From Yersinia alsatica (GTDB lineage: Bacteria > Pseudomonadota > Gammaproteobacteria > Enterobacterales > Enterobacteriaceae), in contig NZ_CABHWW010000014.1 of the NCBI RefSeq assembly GCF_902170305.1, positions 1-64,000 on the forward strand: a stretch of DNA of 64,000 bases, written 5' to 3'. Each line of letters opens with the position of its first letter. Position 1 is the stretch's first letter. Shown here piece after piece: positions 38,319 to 47,654 of this stretch. The notes beneath the pieces are model-generated. The model saw nothing but the letters and a program-made list of their open reading frames with translations, did not search any database and was not told the DNA's origin. Position numbers and translations under genes: made by a program.

Positions 38319-39986
38319 CTACTGATTCAAAAGCTTCGGATAAATAAAATTAATATCGTATAGAGTGCGGCTTTCACCATTCACCCGATAATCTCCGTGG
38401 ATGTAACCACCATTGGTAATAAATTGAGGTATTGCCGCCGACTTATTTTGTTTGGCTGCAATCAAGGTTAATAAAGCTAATGCAATCGGGTTGTCGATAC
38501 GGAAATAACGGTGATTTGCCGATTCGACAAACAGGCCGTGATGATAATGTTGCTTAAATAAGGTATTGCCAGTTTGCCAGGCCAATTCAAATAATTGGGT
38601 ACATTGGCAATGCTCAGCCAGTTCAACTAAGGCCAGCAGCAGATAAGGCGTGGCGGCGGGTTTTTTGCCGATCATCAGTGTTGCGCGGCGCTTTTGCTTG
38701 TTTAACTCAGCCAACTGCCAGCGATGCAGCAATACGCCAATCAGATCTAACAGCTCGTCATCTTCACTTAAGCGCCAGGCACGAACCAGCGGCAGCAAAT
38801 AATCAACGTCTAATACGAATGGCGATATAACCGTGCCTTTGGCCCCATAATAGCCATCACGTTGCAAGACATAGCCACTCATGTCCTGACCGTCGTTCCA
38901 TAATGGGCGCAATGTATTGCTTTCGACGTCATATGCGAAACGATAGTAATTCTTTAATCCCTCAATCACCCATTGCATCACTTCAGCATCGGGCTGCTGA
39001 CGCAGAATATCCAACATAGCTAATGGGTTATCAATCAACAGTGGGCGCATATCGCGGAACAAAACATTCGCTTCGCGCGCAATTTCACCAAATTCAGGGC
39101 CAAACTGGCGCTTGGCGCGATCGCCATACCAAGATTGGGTCTGGTTATCATCAGCCGGAATGGGGCGACGCTGTTGTGGTGAACTGAACTGATAAACCGG
39201 CAAGTTAGTTTCAGGATTGCGAGCTAAAACGTATTGGCGATATAAATGCTTGCCCCAAGCCGCCGCGGCGATATCACCGGTGTACTCAGCATATTTATAA
39301 GCTGAGTAAATCAGATCGGTTCCTGCATTTACAAAGGTCAGGCCTTTAGTCTCAGGTAACTGTGGCAACTCCTCTGGTTTAACCACATCATGACGCAGAT
39401 GCGTGAAAACATGAGGGTCACGTTGTTTGTCATAGCTACCGTGGCGGCCCAGATCCAGCGCTTGCCAATCTTCAACATGGGCATGCCAGAACCCTTGCAG
39501 GAAATTAAGTGTTTTTTCCCGGTCAACGCTGGCCAGCAGATTGTAATAGGGCAGATGATGTTTAAGTTCATGCACTTGTGCTTTTGATTCTGGCCCTTCG
39601 GTCTGCAAGGTATCCAAATTTAAGAAGCGATGCCCGCCCCAGTAAAATAACCCGCTTTGCTCATGCACACCCAGTTGCATGAAATAGCGCGTTTGCACCC
39701 GTGCTTGTTGGTGATATTGCGGGTCCTGCGTCACTAGACTGAGAGCATCTAAAGTGCGCAACCAATTCTGTTGACTGGCAAAATTAGATATCGGAGTATT
39801 ACGGCCATCAGGGAATGCCCAGACTACCGGTTGGTGGGTCTGGACGTCAAAACCATCAGCCATCAGAGGGGTTGGGTTTTGCTTGCTGTGACCAACAGAC
39901 TGGACTAAATCAACATAGCTGCGAATAGCGCTGAGCCAGTTGATCATCGTTGCGTCGCTGCCTTTAATGTTGCCTACAAAATCCAT
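38319..39986 (-). CDS. pelW: Cytoplasmic exo-acting pectate lyase PelW (family PL2)
   Basis: A 555-residue family 2 polysaccharide lyase with no signal peptide, so cytoplasmic; such enzymes cut disaccharides from imported oligogalacturonides using a transition metal. Conserved parts include FASQQNWLRTLDAL, GLFYWGGHRFLNLDT, HELKHHLPYY, LGRHGSYDKQRDP and QRDGYYGAKGTVISP. It heads the tog operon, fitting degradation coupled with uptake. The ATG at 39986 is preferred over the GTG just before it; an internal Met at codon 14 is a further option. Confidence 0.93.
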   Translation of the reverse strand: MDFVGNIKGSDATMINWLSAIRSYVDLVQSVGHSKQNPTPLMADGFDVQTHQPVVWAFPDGRNTPISNFASQQNWLRTLDALSLVTQDPQYHQQARVQTRYFMQLGVHEQSGLFYWGGHRFLNLDTLQTEGPESKAQVHELKHHLPYYNLLASVDREKTLNFLQGFWHAHVEDWQALDLGRHGSYDKQRDPHVFTHLRHDVVKPEELPQLPETKGLTFVNAGTDLIYSAYKYAEYTGDIAAAAWGKHLYRQYVLARNPETNLPVYQFSSPQQRRPIPADDNQTQSWYGDRAKRQFGPEFGEIAREANVLFRDMRPLLIDNPLAMLDILRQQPDAEVMQWVIEGLKNYYRFAYDVESNTLRPLWNDGQDMSGYVLQRDGYYGAKGTVISPFVLDVDYLLPLVRAWRLSEDDELLDLIGVLLHRWQLAELNKQKRRATLMIGKKPAATPYLLLALVELAEHCQCTQLFELAWQTGNTLFKQHYHHGLFVESANHRYFRIDNPIALALLTLIAAKQNKSAAIPQFITNGGYIHGDYRVNGESRTLYDINFIYPKLLNQ

Positions 39987-40045
39987 CACCGTAACCCCAT
40001 CATCTGAACATCAGTACGGAACCGGTTTAAGGTTCCTTATAAATA

Positions 40046-40058
40046 GAAACATCGTTTC
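40046..40058 (-). promoter_or_regulatory. KdgR operator upstream of pelW-togMNAB
   Basis: GAAACATCGTTTC, the same core as at ogl, 60 bases before the pelW ATG. A more degenerate copy may lie about 70 bases further upstream (GAACGTTGTTTTGAATTT), tentative. Confidence 0.82.
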
Positions 40059-40207
40059 AATCCATTATATTTGTATTTACTGGCGAGTCATTGGGCGAAT
40101 GACAAAAGTGTGATCGAAGTCGGAACGTTGTTTTGAATTTTTTATTTTTGGTTTTTTGGCAGGATTTTCAAGATGAGTTTATTTGTTAACTATTTGATAA
40201 ATAACTA

Positions 40208-40237
40208 ATAAAAAAGGCACAACTTCTGTTGTGCCTT
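40208..40237 (-). terminator. Terminator of kduD
   Basis: A perfect 10-bp stem (AAGGCACAAC with GTTGTGCCTT) around TTCT; on the minus strand it is followed by TTTTTTATTAG. It separates kduID from the pelW promoter. Confidence 0.85.
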
Positions 40238-40313
40238 AAGGTGATTATGAGTCTGCGTATTGTCTATAACTCGGTATAACAAACCTTAACTCAAATTAAT
40301 CATCATTATTGGT

Positions 40314-41075
40314 TTAGCGAGCCAACCAACCACCATCAACGGCGATGGTATAGCCGCTGATATAATCAGATGCTTTAGAGGCCAGGAAGACCACTGGGCC
40401 TTTCAGATCATCAGGTAAGCCCCAACGGCCTGCCGGGATACGGTCAAGGATCTCTTTGCTGCGCTCTTCATCTTTACGCAGTTGTTGGGTGTTGTTGGTT
40501 GCCATATAACCCGGCGCTACCGCATTCACATTGATGCCGTGTTTTGCCCATTCATTGGCTAACAGACGGGTGACGCCCATCACTGCGCTTTTCGATGCAG
40601 TATAAGATGGCACGCGGATACCGCCTTGGTAAGACAGCATTGAAGCAACGTTGATGATTTTGCCGCCATGGCCTTGTTTGATGAATTGTTTGGCCACTGC
40701 TTGAGACATAAAGAACACGGTTTTGATGTTCACGTTCATGACATCGTCCCAGTCCTTTTCGCTGAAGTTGATCGCATCTTCACGGCGAATAATACCGGCG
40801 TTATTAACCAGAATATCGATTTGACCAAATTCCTTAACTGCGCGCTCTAATAAGGAAGGGATACCATCAATTTTGCTCAGGTCGGCAGTCAGGCTCAAGA
40901 AACGGCGGCCCAGTGCAGTCACTTTTTCGATAGTATCTAGTGGCTCAACGATGTTTATGCCGACGATATCACAACCCGCTTCGGCCAAACCAATCGCCAT
41001 ACCTTGGCCTAAACCAGTGTCACAGCCGGTAACCAGAGCAACTTTACCCTTTAACTCAAAGGAATCTAAGATCAT
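40314..41075 (-). CDS. kduD: 2-Keto-3-deoxygluconate 5-dehydrogenase KduD
   Basis: A 253-residue short-chain dehydrogenase, the same length as E. coli KduD, reducing 2,5-diketo-3-deoxygluconate (DKII) to 2-keto-3-deoxygluconate. The cofactor site is TGCDTGLGQG, NNAG is at about 90, and the catalytic YTASK is present. The ATG at 41075 gives MILDSFELKGKV, matching the family; nearby upstream codons lack support. It is 109 bases downstream of kduI on the same strand. Confidence 0.96.
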   Translation of the reverse strand: MILDSFELKGKVALVTGCDTGLGQGMAIGLAEAGCDIVGINIVEPLDTIEKVTALGRRFLSLTADLSKIDGIPSLLERAVKEFGQIDILVNNAGIIRREDAINFSEKDWDDVMNVNIKTVFFMSQAVAKQFIKQGHGGKIINVASMLSYQGGIRVPSYTASKSAVMGVTRLLANEWAKHGINVNAVAPGYMATNNTQQLRKDEERSKEILDRIPAGRWGLPDDLKGPVVFLASKASDYISGYTIAVDGGWLAR

Positions 41076-41184
41076 AGCTAACATCTCTCTCAAGGCGGTC
41101 AAAGATTACCGCGATTATAATATTGGGGAGAAAACCGCCAAATGACGGCTTTGGTTGGTGACGCTTAACGCTGTTGGCAAACAT

Positions 41185-42021
41185 TTAGCGCAGTTCGCTA
41201 ACGGCGATGTGGTCCATATCACCGAAGACTTGGTTTTCACCAACCATGCCCCAGATGAAGGTGTAACGCTTAGTGCCCACACCCGAATGGATAGACCAAC
41301 TCGGTGAAATAACAGCCTGTTCGTTGTGGACCAATAAATGGCGAGTCTCTTGTGCCTGGCCCATCATGTGAAAGACTGCGGTTTCTTCGTCCATATCAAA
41401 GTAGAAATACACTTCCATGCGGCGGTCATGGGTATGACAAGGCATGGTGTTCCAAAGGTTGCCGGGTGCCAGCTTGGTCAAGCCCATCGTCAGTTGGCAG
41501 GTTGGCAACACATCGGGCACGATGTATTTATTGATAGTGCGACGATTACTGGTAGCGTCATCACCCAGTGTTTGCGGTGCGGCTTCTGCCAGTGTGATTT
41601 TTTTATTGGGATAAGTGGTGTGTGCCGGCGCGCTGTTGTAGTAGAACTTGGCTGGTTGCGCACTATCGACGCTGCTGAATTGCACTTCTTTTGCGCCTTT
41701 ACCGACATACAAAGCTTCTTCATTGCCGATTTCATAACTCTGGCCATCAACGCGGATAAGGCCCGGACCACCAATATTGATCACCCCTAACTCACGACGT
41801 TCAAGAAAGTAGCTGACCCCTAACTGCTTACCCACTTCATCACCAATACTGACGACTTTTTTGACCGGTAAAATGCCACCGACAATAATTCGGTCAATGT
41901 GGCTATAGGTCATGGTGTATTCATCTGCGACAAAAATATTTTCAATTAGAAATTCACGACGCAGACCCGCGGTATCAAGTTGCTTTGCGTGGTCGCTATG
42001 GATGCCTTGACGAACTTGCAT
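41185..42021 (-). CDS. kduI: 5-Keto-4-deoxyuronate isomerase KduI
   Basis: A 278-residue cupin-fold enzyme, the length of E. coli KduI, that isomerises 5-keto-4-deoxyuronate (DKI) to DKII. It starts [17 protein letters not shown] and contains the zinc-site segment [17 protein letters not shown]. It feeds KduD. It is divergent from kdgF, which supplies its substrate; the shared gap has a weaker KdgR-type site. Confidence 0.97.
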   Translation of the reverse strand: MQVRQGIHSDHAKQLDTAGLRREFLIENIFVADEYTMTYSHIDRIIVGGILPVKKVVSIGDEVGKQLGVSYFLERRELGVINIGGPGLIRVDGQSYEIGNEEALYVGKGAKEVQFSSVDSAQPAKFYYNSAPAHTTYPNKKITLAEAAPQTLGDDATSNRRTINKYIVPDVLPTCQLTMGLTKLAPGNLWNTMPCHTHDRRMEVYFYFDMDEETAVFHMMGQAQETRHLLVHNEQAVISPSWSIHSGVGTKRYTFIWGMVGENQVFGDMDHIAVSELR

Positions 42022-42204
42022 GTCGGTGCCTCTCTTTCAGAACAATATCTTGGAGGGATATAACCCCAATCAGATAGCTCGCCAGATGAGAAAATTCGCA
42101 TGAAGTCGGAATGATGTTGACCGCGTACGAAGGTTTAACTTCTGACTGAGTGTTTCTTCAATGCGATGATGATAGTATTTGCGGGAAGTTAATTCAATAA
42201 AAAT

Positions 42205-42217
42205 GAAATGATGTTTT
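42205..42217. promoter_or_regulatory. Weaker KdgR-like operator between kduI and kdgF
   Basis: AAAATGAAATGATGTTTTATTATTTT keeps GAAA and GTTT around N4-5 with A/T flanks but departs from the GAAAC-N3-GTTTC core at two positions. Its place between two divergent pectin genes supports it. TGTGACTACGCTACA, nearer kdgF, is at best half a CRP site. Confidence 0.5.
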
Positions 42218-42352
42218 ATTATTTTTTGAGGGACGTCATGATTTTTGGATTAAATATGATCAAACTGCGGAATTTGGCCGTAGAATGAGCCGAATTCAAC
42301 GTAAAACTGTGACTACGCTACAGACAATTCTGCACAATAATGAGGAGAAATG

Positions 42353-42685
42353 ATGAAGATGTTCTTTATTAATGATGAAACGCCATGGGAAGAGCTAGGT
42401 AATGGCATCAAACGCAAAGTCATGACTTGGAGTGATGAATTGATGATGGTCTGCGTTCATTTTGACAAAGGTGCCATTGGTACGGCACATAAGCATGATA
42501 TTCATGACCAGATTGCTTATGTCGCTGCCGGCAGTTTTGAAGTCGAAATTGAAGGGCAGAAACGTATTTTGAAAGCAGGGGATGCCTATCGCGCGGTTAA
42601 GAATGAGATGCACGGTGCGGTATCACTGGAAGATAACAGTATTTTGATCGACACCTTTACCCCTAAGCGGGATGATTTCCTCTAA
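42353..42685 (+). CDS. kdgF: Pectin degradation protein KdgF (cupin)
   Basis: A 110-residue single-domain cupin. The metal ligands are visible in GTAHKHDIHDQIAYV and, on the second motif, NEMHGAV. KdgF speeds the opening of 4,5-unsaturated galacturonate to the linear keto form used by KduI, linking Ogl and PelW products to KduI-KduD. GAGGAG precedes a run of ATG codons at 42350, 42353 and 42359; 42353 has the best spacing. Confidence 0.95.
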   Translation: MKMFFINDETPWEELGNGIKRKVMTWSDELMMVCVHFDKGAIGTAHKHDIHDQIAYVAAGSFEVEIEGQKRILKAGDAYRAVKNEMHGAVSLEDNSILIDTFTPKRDDFL

Positions 42686-42695
42686 AACGTCTTGT

Positions 42696-42727
42696 GGCGG
42701 CTGAGTTGCAATGTCAGCCGCCTTTAT
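42696..42727 (+). terminator. Terminator of kdgF
   Basis: A perfect 9-bp stem (GGCGGCTGA with TCAGCCGCC) followed by TTTATTGT, 11 bases after the kdgF stop and between it and the convergent yniC. Confidence 0.8.
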
Positions 42728-42786
42728 TGTCATTGTCTCGATACTTATTCATCTGCAATAACAACGCGGTCATTAAAAATCGTCGA

Positions 42787-43452
42787 TCACGAAATATCTT
42801 CTCTGCGTAATTCTTTTAACGAATCTAACTGAATATCCGCTAACGCCCAGCGCGGGTCGGTACGATACTCTTCGGATGGAATAACAATAGAGCGCATGCG
42901 AGCCGCTTTAGTGGCAATCATCCCATTGACAGAATCTTCTAAAGTGACGCATTGCAGTGGGTCAACACCCAAATCAGAGGCGGCATTCAGATAAACTTCA
43001 GGATGCGGTTTGCTATAGGGCAGGTATTCTGCGGAAACCAAGCGGTCGAAGTATTTTTCAATTCCCAACATTGCCAGCACACGCTTTTGCATATGCAAGG
43101 GTGAGGCTGAGGCCAAACCAATTTTTAGTCCTTGTTGGCGGCAAAGATCCAACGCATATTCGACGCCAGGCAACACTGGGCGCTTCTCTTCCACCAACTC
43201 TATCGCCCTGGCGATAATGAGCTTACATACTTCTGCCTGGCTCGGCCCTTGCCATGGCATGGCCTGGAACCACATCTTCACCACTAAATCGATACGCAAA
43301 CCCAGTGTATCGGGCAAAGTATCTCGCGAGGTGGTATCCAGCCCCAGTGAGGTGAAAATATCCAGTTCAGCCTGTAGCCATAATGGCTCCGAGTCAATCA
43401 GCAAGCCGTCCATATCGAAAATTGCGGCCTTAATGGTGTTAGGGGTCGCCAT
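42787..43452 (-). CDS. hxpB: HAD hexitol/2-deoxyglucose-6-phosphate phosphatase HxpB (YniC)
   Basis: A 221-residue haloacid-dehalogenase-type phosphatase. The catalytic DMDGLLIDSEP (first Asp the nucleophile), SASPLHM (motif II), the YSKPHPEVY lysine (motif III) and LEDSVNGMIA (motif IV) are all present. E. coli YniC acts on 2-deoxyglucose 6-phosphate and sugar-alcohol phosphates. It is the first backbone gene right of the pectin island, divergent from yniB. Confidence 0.95.
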   Translation of the reverse strand: MATPNTIKAAIFDMDGLLIDSEPLWLQAELDIFTSLGLDTTSRDTLPDTLGLRIDLVVKMWFQAMPWQGPSQAEVCKLIIARAIELVEEKRPVLPGVEYALDLCRQQGLKIGLASASPLHMQKRVLAMLGIEKYFDRLVSAEYLPYSKPHPEVYLNAASDLGVDPLQCVTLEDSVNGMIATKAARMRSIVIPSEEYRTDPRWALADIQLDSLKELRREDIS

Positions 43453-43700
43453 TTGTCATCACTCCTGTTGGTATATCGCTACGGGTTTTACACTTTATCA
43501 TTGGTTCATAATGATTGAACGGGGGGAACGCAATTCTTTCTCTTTCTGACAATTTAATTTATTAACGTAATGATATTTCGTCGGATGAGCTAGGCTTGAA
43601 TCTATGTTAGTCGCAAGTATTGCAACAAAATCCTGCACAAAAGCGGGATGTAGCGGGTAAACTAAGGCCACATAAGTTGTGGTATTTACAAGGAGAAGTC

Positions 43701-44255
43701 ATGACCTATCAACAGGCTGGGCGTGTCGCTGTTATCAAACGGATCGCCGGGTGGCTCGTTTTTATTCCAGCACTGCTGTCAACATTGATTTCAATTATCA
43801 ATTTTGCCTATCAATATAGTCAAAAGAGCACCGGAGTTAATGCAGTTATGCTGGATTTTATCCACGTCATGACTGATATGATCCGCTTCAACACCACTTT
43901 TCTGGATATCTTCTGGTACAACTCGCCGGTACCGAATTTCGAGCAAGACTTTTCGGCATCGAACATTATGTTCTTTATCATTTATATGCTGATTTTTGTT
44001 GGTTTGTCATTACAGGCATCAGGTGCCCGTATGTCGCGGCAAGTGCGGCACATCCGTGAAGGCATTGAAGACCAACTGATCTTAGAGCAGGCCAAAGGTA
44101 GCGAAGGGCGCACTCGGGAGCAGTTGGAAGAGAAGATTGTCCTACCGCATCACACGATATTTTTGCAGTTTTTTACCTTATACATTCTGCCATTAGTGAT
44201 CGGCGTGGCGTTCTATTTTGTTATCAAGTTATTGGGATTGATGGCTCAGGGTTAG
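43701..44255 (+). CDS. yniB: Inner-membrane protein YniB
   Basis: A 184-residue membrane protein with about four hydrophobic helices, starting MTYQQAGRVAVIKRIAGW. QASGARMSRQVRHIREGIEDQLILEQAKG and PHHTIFLQFFTLYILP are strongly conserved with E. coli YniB, whose function is unknown. AAGGAG 7 bases before the ATG at 43701 decides the start. It lies between yniC and the scp locus. Confidence 0.92.
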   Translation: MTYQQAGRVAVIKRIAGWLVFIPALLSTLISIINFAYQYSQKSTGVNAVMLDFIHVMTDMIRFNTTFLDIFWYNSPVPNFEQDFSASNIMFFIIYMLIFVGLSLQASGARMSRQVRHIREGIEDQLILEQAKGSEGRTREQLEEKIVLPHHTIFLQFFTLYILPLVIGVAFYFVIKLLGLMAQG

Positions 44256-44462
44256 CACCGATAGCGGGCAGACCAGAGAAATACATAAATTGGCCCATTT
44301 ATTCGGGCCTTCTTGCTATTTATCACCATGATAAATAAGCAAATTAATCTATTGAAAGAATTTTCTGACCCGCGGAATACGATACTCTTCTTGCACTCAC
44401 AATTTTACCTGTGTAATTCCCTTATGCTGTAGATCTCTTTTCACTGCGATATCAGTAAAGTA

Positions 44463-45353
44463 ATGAACGTTTTCATTTCGAAGAAAATGCGTAATTTTAT
44501 TATTTTGGCTCAGACAAACAGCATGGCGAAAGCCGCCGAAAAATTACACATGACAGCCTCGCCGTTTGGTAAAAGCATTGCGGCTCTGGAAGAGTTGGTG
44601 GGATATGCACTGTTTACCCGTAATGAGAAAAGCATCAGTTTAAACAAAGCTGGGCAAGAGCTTTATCAGGAGCTATTCCCAATTTATCAACGGCTTTCTG
44701 CCATTGATAATACTATTGTCTCGCTGTCCCAGCGGCAGAAAAACATCGTCATTGGTATTGATAACACCTACCCCACAATTATTTTTGATCAGTTATTCAG
44801 CCTTAGCGACAAATATGATGGAATTACCGCACAGCCGTTTGAATTTAGCGAAAACACGGTCATTGATGATTTACTGGATCGCCGGGTAGATTTTATTATC
44901 TCGCCACAGCAAGCTTCGCCGCGGGTGACTCACATTGATAGTTTGCAGAGCACGGAGCTCCCTGCGTTGCGGCTCGGTTTTTTAGTCTCGCGCCGCTTTG
45001 AAAATAGCCAATCACTTGAATTATTGAATACATTGCCGTGGTTACAAATGCGTTTTCAGAACCGAGCTAATTTCGAATCGTTATTAGATGCGCATTTTCG
45101 TTCAATTGGTATTAATCCCACCATTATTTATCGCCCTTATAGTTTTATGGCGAAAATCAGCGCGGTAGAGCAGGGGCAGTTTCTGACGGTTGTGCCCCAG
45201 TTTGCTTATCGACTGGTGAATCCGGCCAAGCTGAAATATTTCGATGCGCCGAATCAGCCCATGTACATGCGTGAGTATCTTTATTCACTCAAGAATAATC
45301 ACCATATTGAACAAGTCATGGGCTATATACATGCTGACCGTAATGGCGATTAA
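44463..45353 (+). CDS. LysR-family regulator next to the scp operon (YgfI-like by position)
   Basis: A 296-residue LysR-type regulator. The DNA-binding domain has RNFIILAQTNSMAKAAEKLHMTASPFGKSIAALEEL; the effector domain is long and lacks other motifs. It is convergent with scpC, the stops overlapping by 4 bases; E. coli carries the LysR gene ygfI beside its scp operon, so a role in controlling scp is plausible. Orthology to YgfI is by position only. Confidence 0.85.
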   Translation: MNVFISKKMRNFIILAQTNSMAKAAEKLHMTASPFGKSIAALEELVGYALFTRNEKSISLNKAGQELYQELFPIYQRLSAIDNTIVSLSQRQKNIVIGIDNTYPTIIFDQLFSLSDKYDGITAQPFEFSENTVIDDLLDRRVDFIISPQQASPRVTHIDSLQSTELPALRLGFLVSRRFENSQSLELLNTLPWLQMRFQNRANFESLLDAHFRSIGINPTIIYRPYSFMAKISAVEQGQFLTVVPQFAYRLVNPAKLKYFDAPNQPMYMREYLYSLKNNHHIEQVMGYIHADRNGD

Positions 45354-46831
45354 GGCACTAACATGGAGCCATACTCGAACAGATTTTGGTGGAGTTGGAA
45401 GGCTTGCGCCAGATTGTGATGCAAATGACCCCCTTTAGCCTGCGCCAGATATTGATGCAGGTAATCACGATACATTGGGTGTGCGCAGTTATTGATGATA
45501 GCCGCAGCACGTTGCATGGGCGATAACCCACGTAAATCAGCCACACCTTGCTCGGTGACAATAACTTTGACGCTGTGCTCACTGTGATCAACATGAGTAC
45601 ACATTGGCACAATGGTAGAGACCTTGCCGCCCTTGACGATCGACGGGGCCATGAAAATGGACAAATAAGCATTGCGCTCAAAGTCGGCGCTGCCGCCAAT
45701 GCCATTGACCAACTCGGTACCCGCCACATGGGTGGAGTTGGCGTGGCCGTAGATATCAAACTCGAGCCCGACATTCAGCGCAATGACACCTAAGCGGCGA
45801 ATGATTTCAGGATGGTTAGATATCTCCTGCGGACGCAGCACTATTCTGTTCGCGAAGAAATCCATATTGTCATAAATTTTTTTCAGTGAAGTGGGTGAAA
45901 TGGTCAAGCTGGAGGCACTGACACCCAACACTTTTTCGCTTTCTATCAGCCGGACAACCGACTCCTGCAACACCTCGGAGTACATCATAAAAGGCGGAAT
46001 GTGAGGATTTTCACCAAGGCGCTTCATCACCGCATTATTGATATTCCCCACACCACTTTGTAACGGAAGAAACTCCGGTGGAATCCGGCCTAGCCTGAGT
46101 TCATTCAGTAAAAAATTAACTACGTTGTCAGCGATTTGCTCACATAATGGGTTTTCCCGGTCGAGGCTGTTACTGGCATCCGGTAACTCAGTTTCTACTA
46201 CGCCAATAATCTTGCTGGGATCAACTTGTACATAAGGTTGCCCCACTTTATCCAGGGTGTGGAATATTGGCAGCGTATTGCGCCGAGGCGGGGCACCCAG
46301 CATCACAATATCAGCCAATTCAGCCACGCGTGGGCTGTGATAATGATTCAATTCAATAATGATTTTTTTAGCTTTATGTAAGAAAACCGGGGAGTTGCCA
46401 ATACCACTGGTGAGGTAAACTTTGCCATCGGCGCTGAGCGCCGAGGCTTCAATCACCGCCACATCAATGTCACCAAAGAAACCATAATTGACCATTTGGG
46501 CGACTTCGCTCAGATGCAAATCAACAAAACTTACCGCCCCTTGGTTGATTTTCTCCCGCAGTAGCGAGGCGGTTTGATAAGGCGCTCGCCATGCAATGGC
46601 ATCCGCTTGCGCCAGCTCATCATCGGCTTGGGCACTGATGGATGCGCCGGTCAGTAAGCGGATTTGAAACTCTTTTTGCTGCTCATGATGATCCATGGCA
46701 CGCCTGGCGATAGCACCGGGCAGCACTTTTGGCGCACCGGCAGGGGTAAAACCGCTGAAGACCACCATATTCCCATGCTCAATACACTCGGCGGCGGTAT
46801 CCGCGCTCATGATGCGATATGACCGTTTCAT
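45350..46831 (-). CDS. scpC: Propionyl-CoA:succinate CoA-transferase ScpC
   Basis: A 493-residue CoA-transferase of the acetyl-CoA hydrolase/transferase family. It moves CoA from propionyl-CoA to succinate, releasing propionate and regenerating succinyl-CoA. Segments such as VFSGFTPAGAPKVLP, GHANSTHVAGTELVNGIGGSADFERNAYLSIF and VTEQGVADLRGLSPMQRA fit; the catalytic Glu of the family lies in the TEQGVAD region or nearby VETELPD. AGAGGA before the ATG at 46831 decides the start, giving the E. coli length. Confidence 0.95.
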   Translation of the reverse strand: MKRSYRIMSADTAAECIEHGNMVVFSGFTPAGAPKVLPGAIARRAMDHHEQQKEFQIRLLTGASISAQADDELAQADAIAWRAPYQTASLLREKINQGAVSFVDLHLSEVAQMVNYGFFGDIDVAVIEASALSADGKVYLTSGIGNSPVFLHKAKKIIIELNHYHSPRVAELADIVMLGAPPRRNTLPIFHTLDKVGQPYVQVDPSKIIGVVETELPDASNSLDRENPLCEQIADNVVNFLLNELRLGRIPPEFLPLQSGVGNINNAVMKRLGENPHIPPFMMYSEVLQESVVRLIESEKVLGVSASSLTISPTSLKKIYDNMDFFANRIVLRPQEISNHPEIIRRLGVIALNVGLEFDIYGHANSTHVAGTELVNGIGGSADFERNAYLSIFMAPSIVKGGKVSTIVPMCTHVDHSEHSVKVIVTEQGVADLRGLSPMQRAAAIINNCAHPMYRDYLHQYLAQAKGGHLHHNLAQAFQLHQNLFEYGSMLVP

Positions 46832-46856
46832 AGAGAAATCCTCTGTCTGAGTAGGG

Positions 46857-47642
46857 TTAACGCCCAAGAAAGTTAGGTTTACGTTTCTCCATGAAGGCGC
46901 TCATGCCCTCGTGATAGTCATCGCTATCGTAGACTGCGCGGCGCATACCTTGAATGCGCTCAAATTCATCAGAATTCATGGTGTGGGCTTCACCCAGCAC
47001 GCGAAGTTCTTCTTTAATCACGGCAATGGCCAGTGGGGCTTTTTCGGAAATGACATGGGCCAGTTTTAACGTGAAATCCTCCAGTTCTTCAGGCTCAACC
47101 ACATGATTGAGAATGCCCACTGACAGGGCGCGCTGGGCTGAGATAGGGGCGGCGGTAAAAATCAGCTCTTTCACAATGTGAAAACCGGCATCGCGAATCA
47201 GGTTATGAATACCGACTAAATTATAGGGAACCCCCAGATTCACGGGCGTCATTGAAAAGGTCGAATTACTACAGGCGATGATAATATCTGAACTCATAAT
47301 CATCTCGAATGCGCCGCCCCATACACTCCCTTCAACCATAGAAATGATCGGTTTAGGATATTTTTGAATAATGCGGGTGATTTGGCGCAGTGGATCGTCG
47401 TAGGACAGCGGATCGCGTCGGCCAGTGGGTAATTCATGGATATCATGGCCGGCAGAGAACACTTTAGAGCCTTCCGCGGCGCGCAAAATAATGCAGCGAA
47501 TATCGGTGTTATTGAGGTCATGCAATGCTTGCATTAAATCATCAATAAATACTTTGCTTAATGCATTGAGCTTGCGGGCATAATTAAACTCAATAATACC
47601 AACCCGGTTAGCAATCAATACTTTGACATACTCATAAGACAT
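46857..47642 (-). CDS. scpB: Methylmalonyl-CoA decarboxylase ScpB
   Basis: A 261-residue crotonase-family enzyme converting methylmalonyl-CoA to propionyl-CoA and CO2. It starts MSYEYVKVL and shares KVFSAGHDIHELP, MVEGSVWGGAFEMIMSSDI and MTPVNLGVPYNLVG with E. coli YgfG/ScpB, at identical length. It sits between argK and scpC in the four-gene operon. Confidence 0.96.
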   Translation of the reverse strand: MSYEYVKVLIANRVGIIEFNYARKLNALSKVFIDDLMQALHDLNNTDIRCIILRAAEGSKVFSAGHDIHELPTGRRDPLSYDDPLRQITRIIQKYPKPIISMVEGSVWGGAFEMIMSSDIIIACSNSTFSMTPVNLGVPYNLVGIHNLIRDAGFHIVKELIFTAAPISAQRALSVGILNHVVEPEELEDFTLKLAHVISEKAPLAIAVIKEELRVLGEAHTMNSDEFERIQGMRRAVYDSDDYHEGMSAFMEKRKPNFLGR

Positions 47643-47654
47643 AATCATTTCCCT

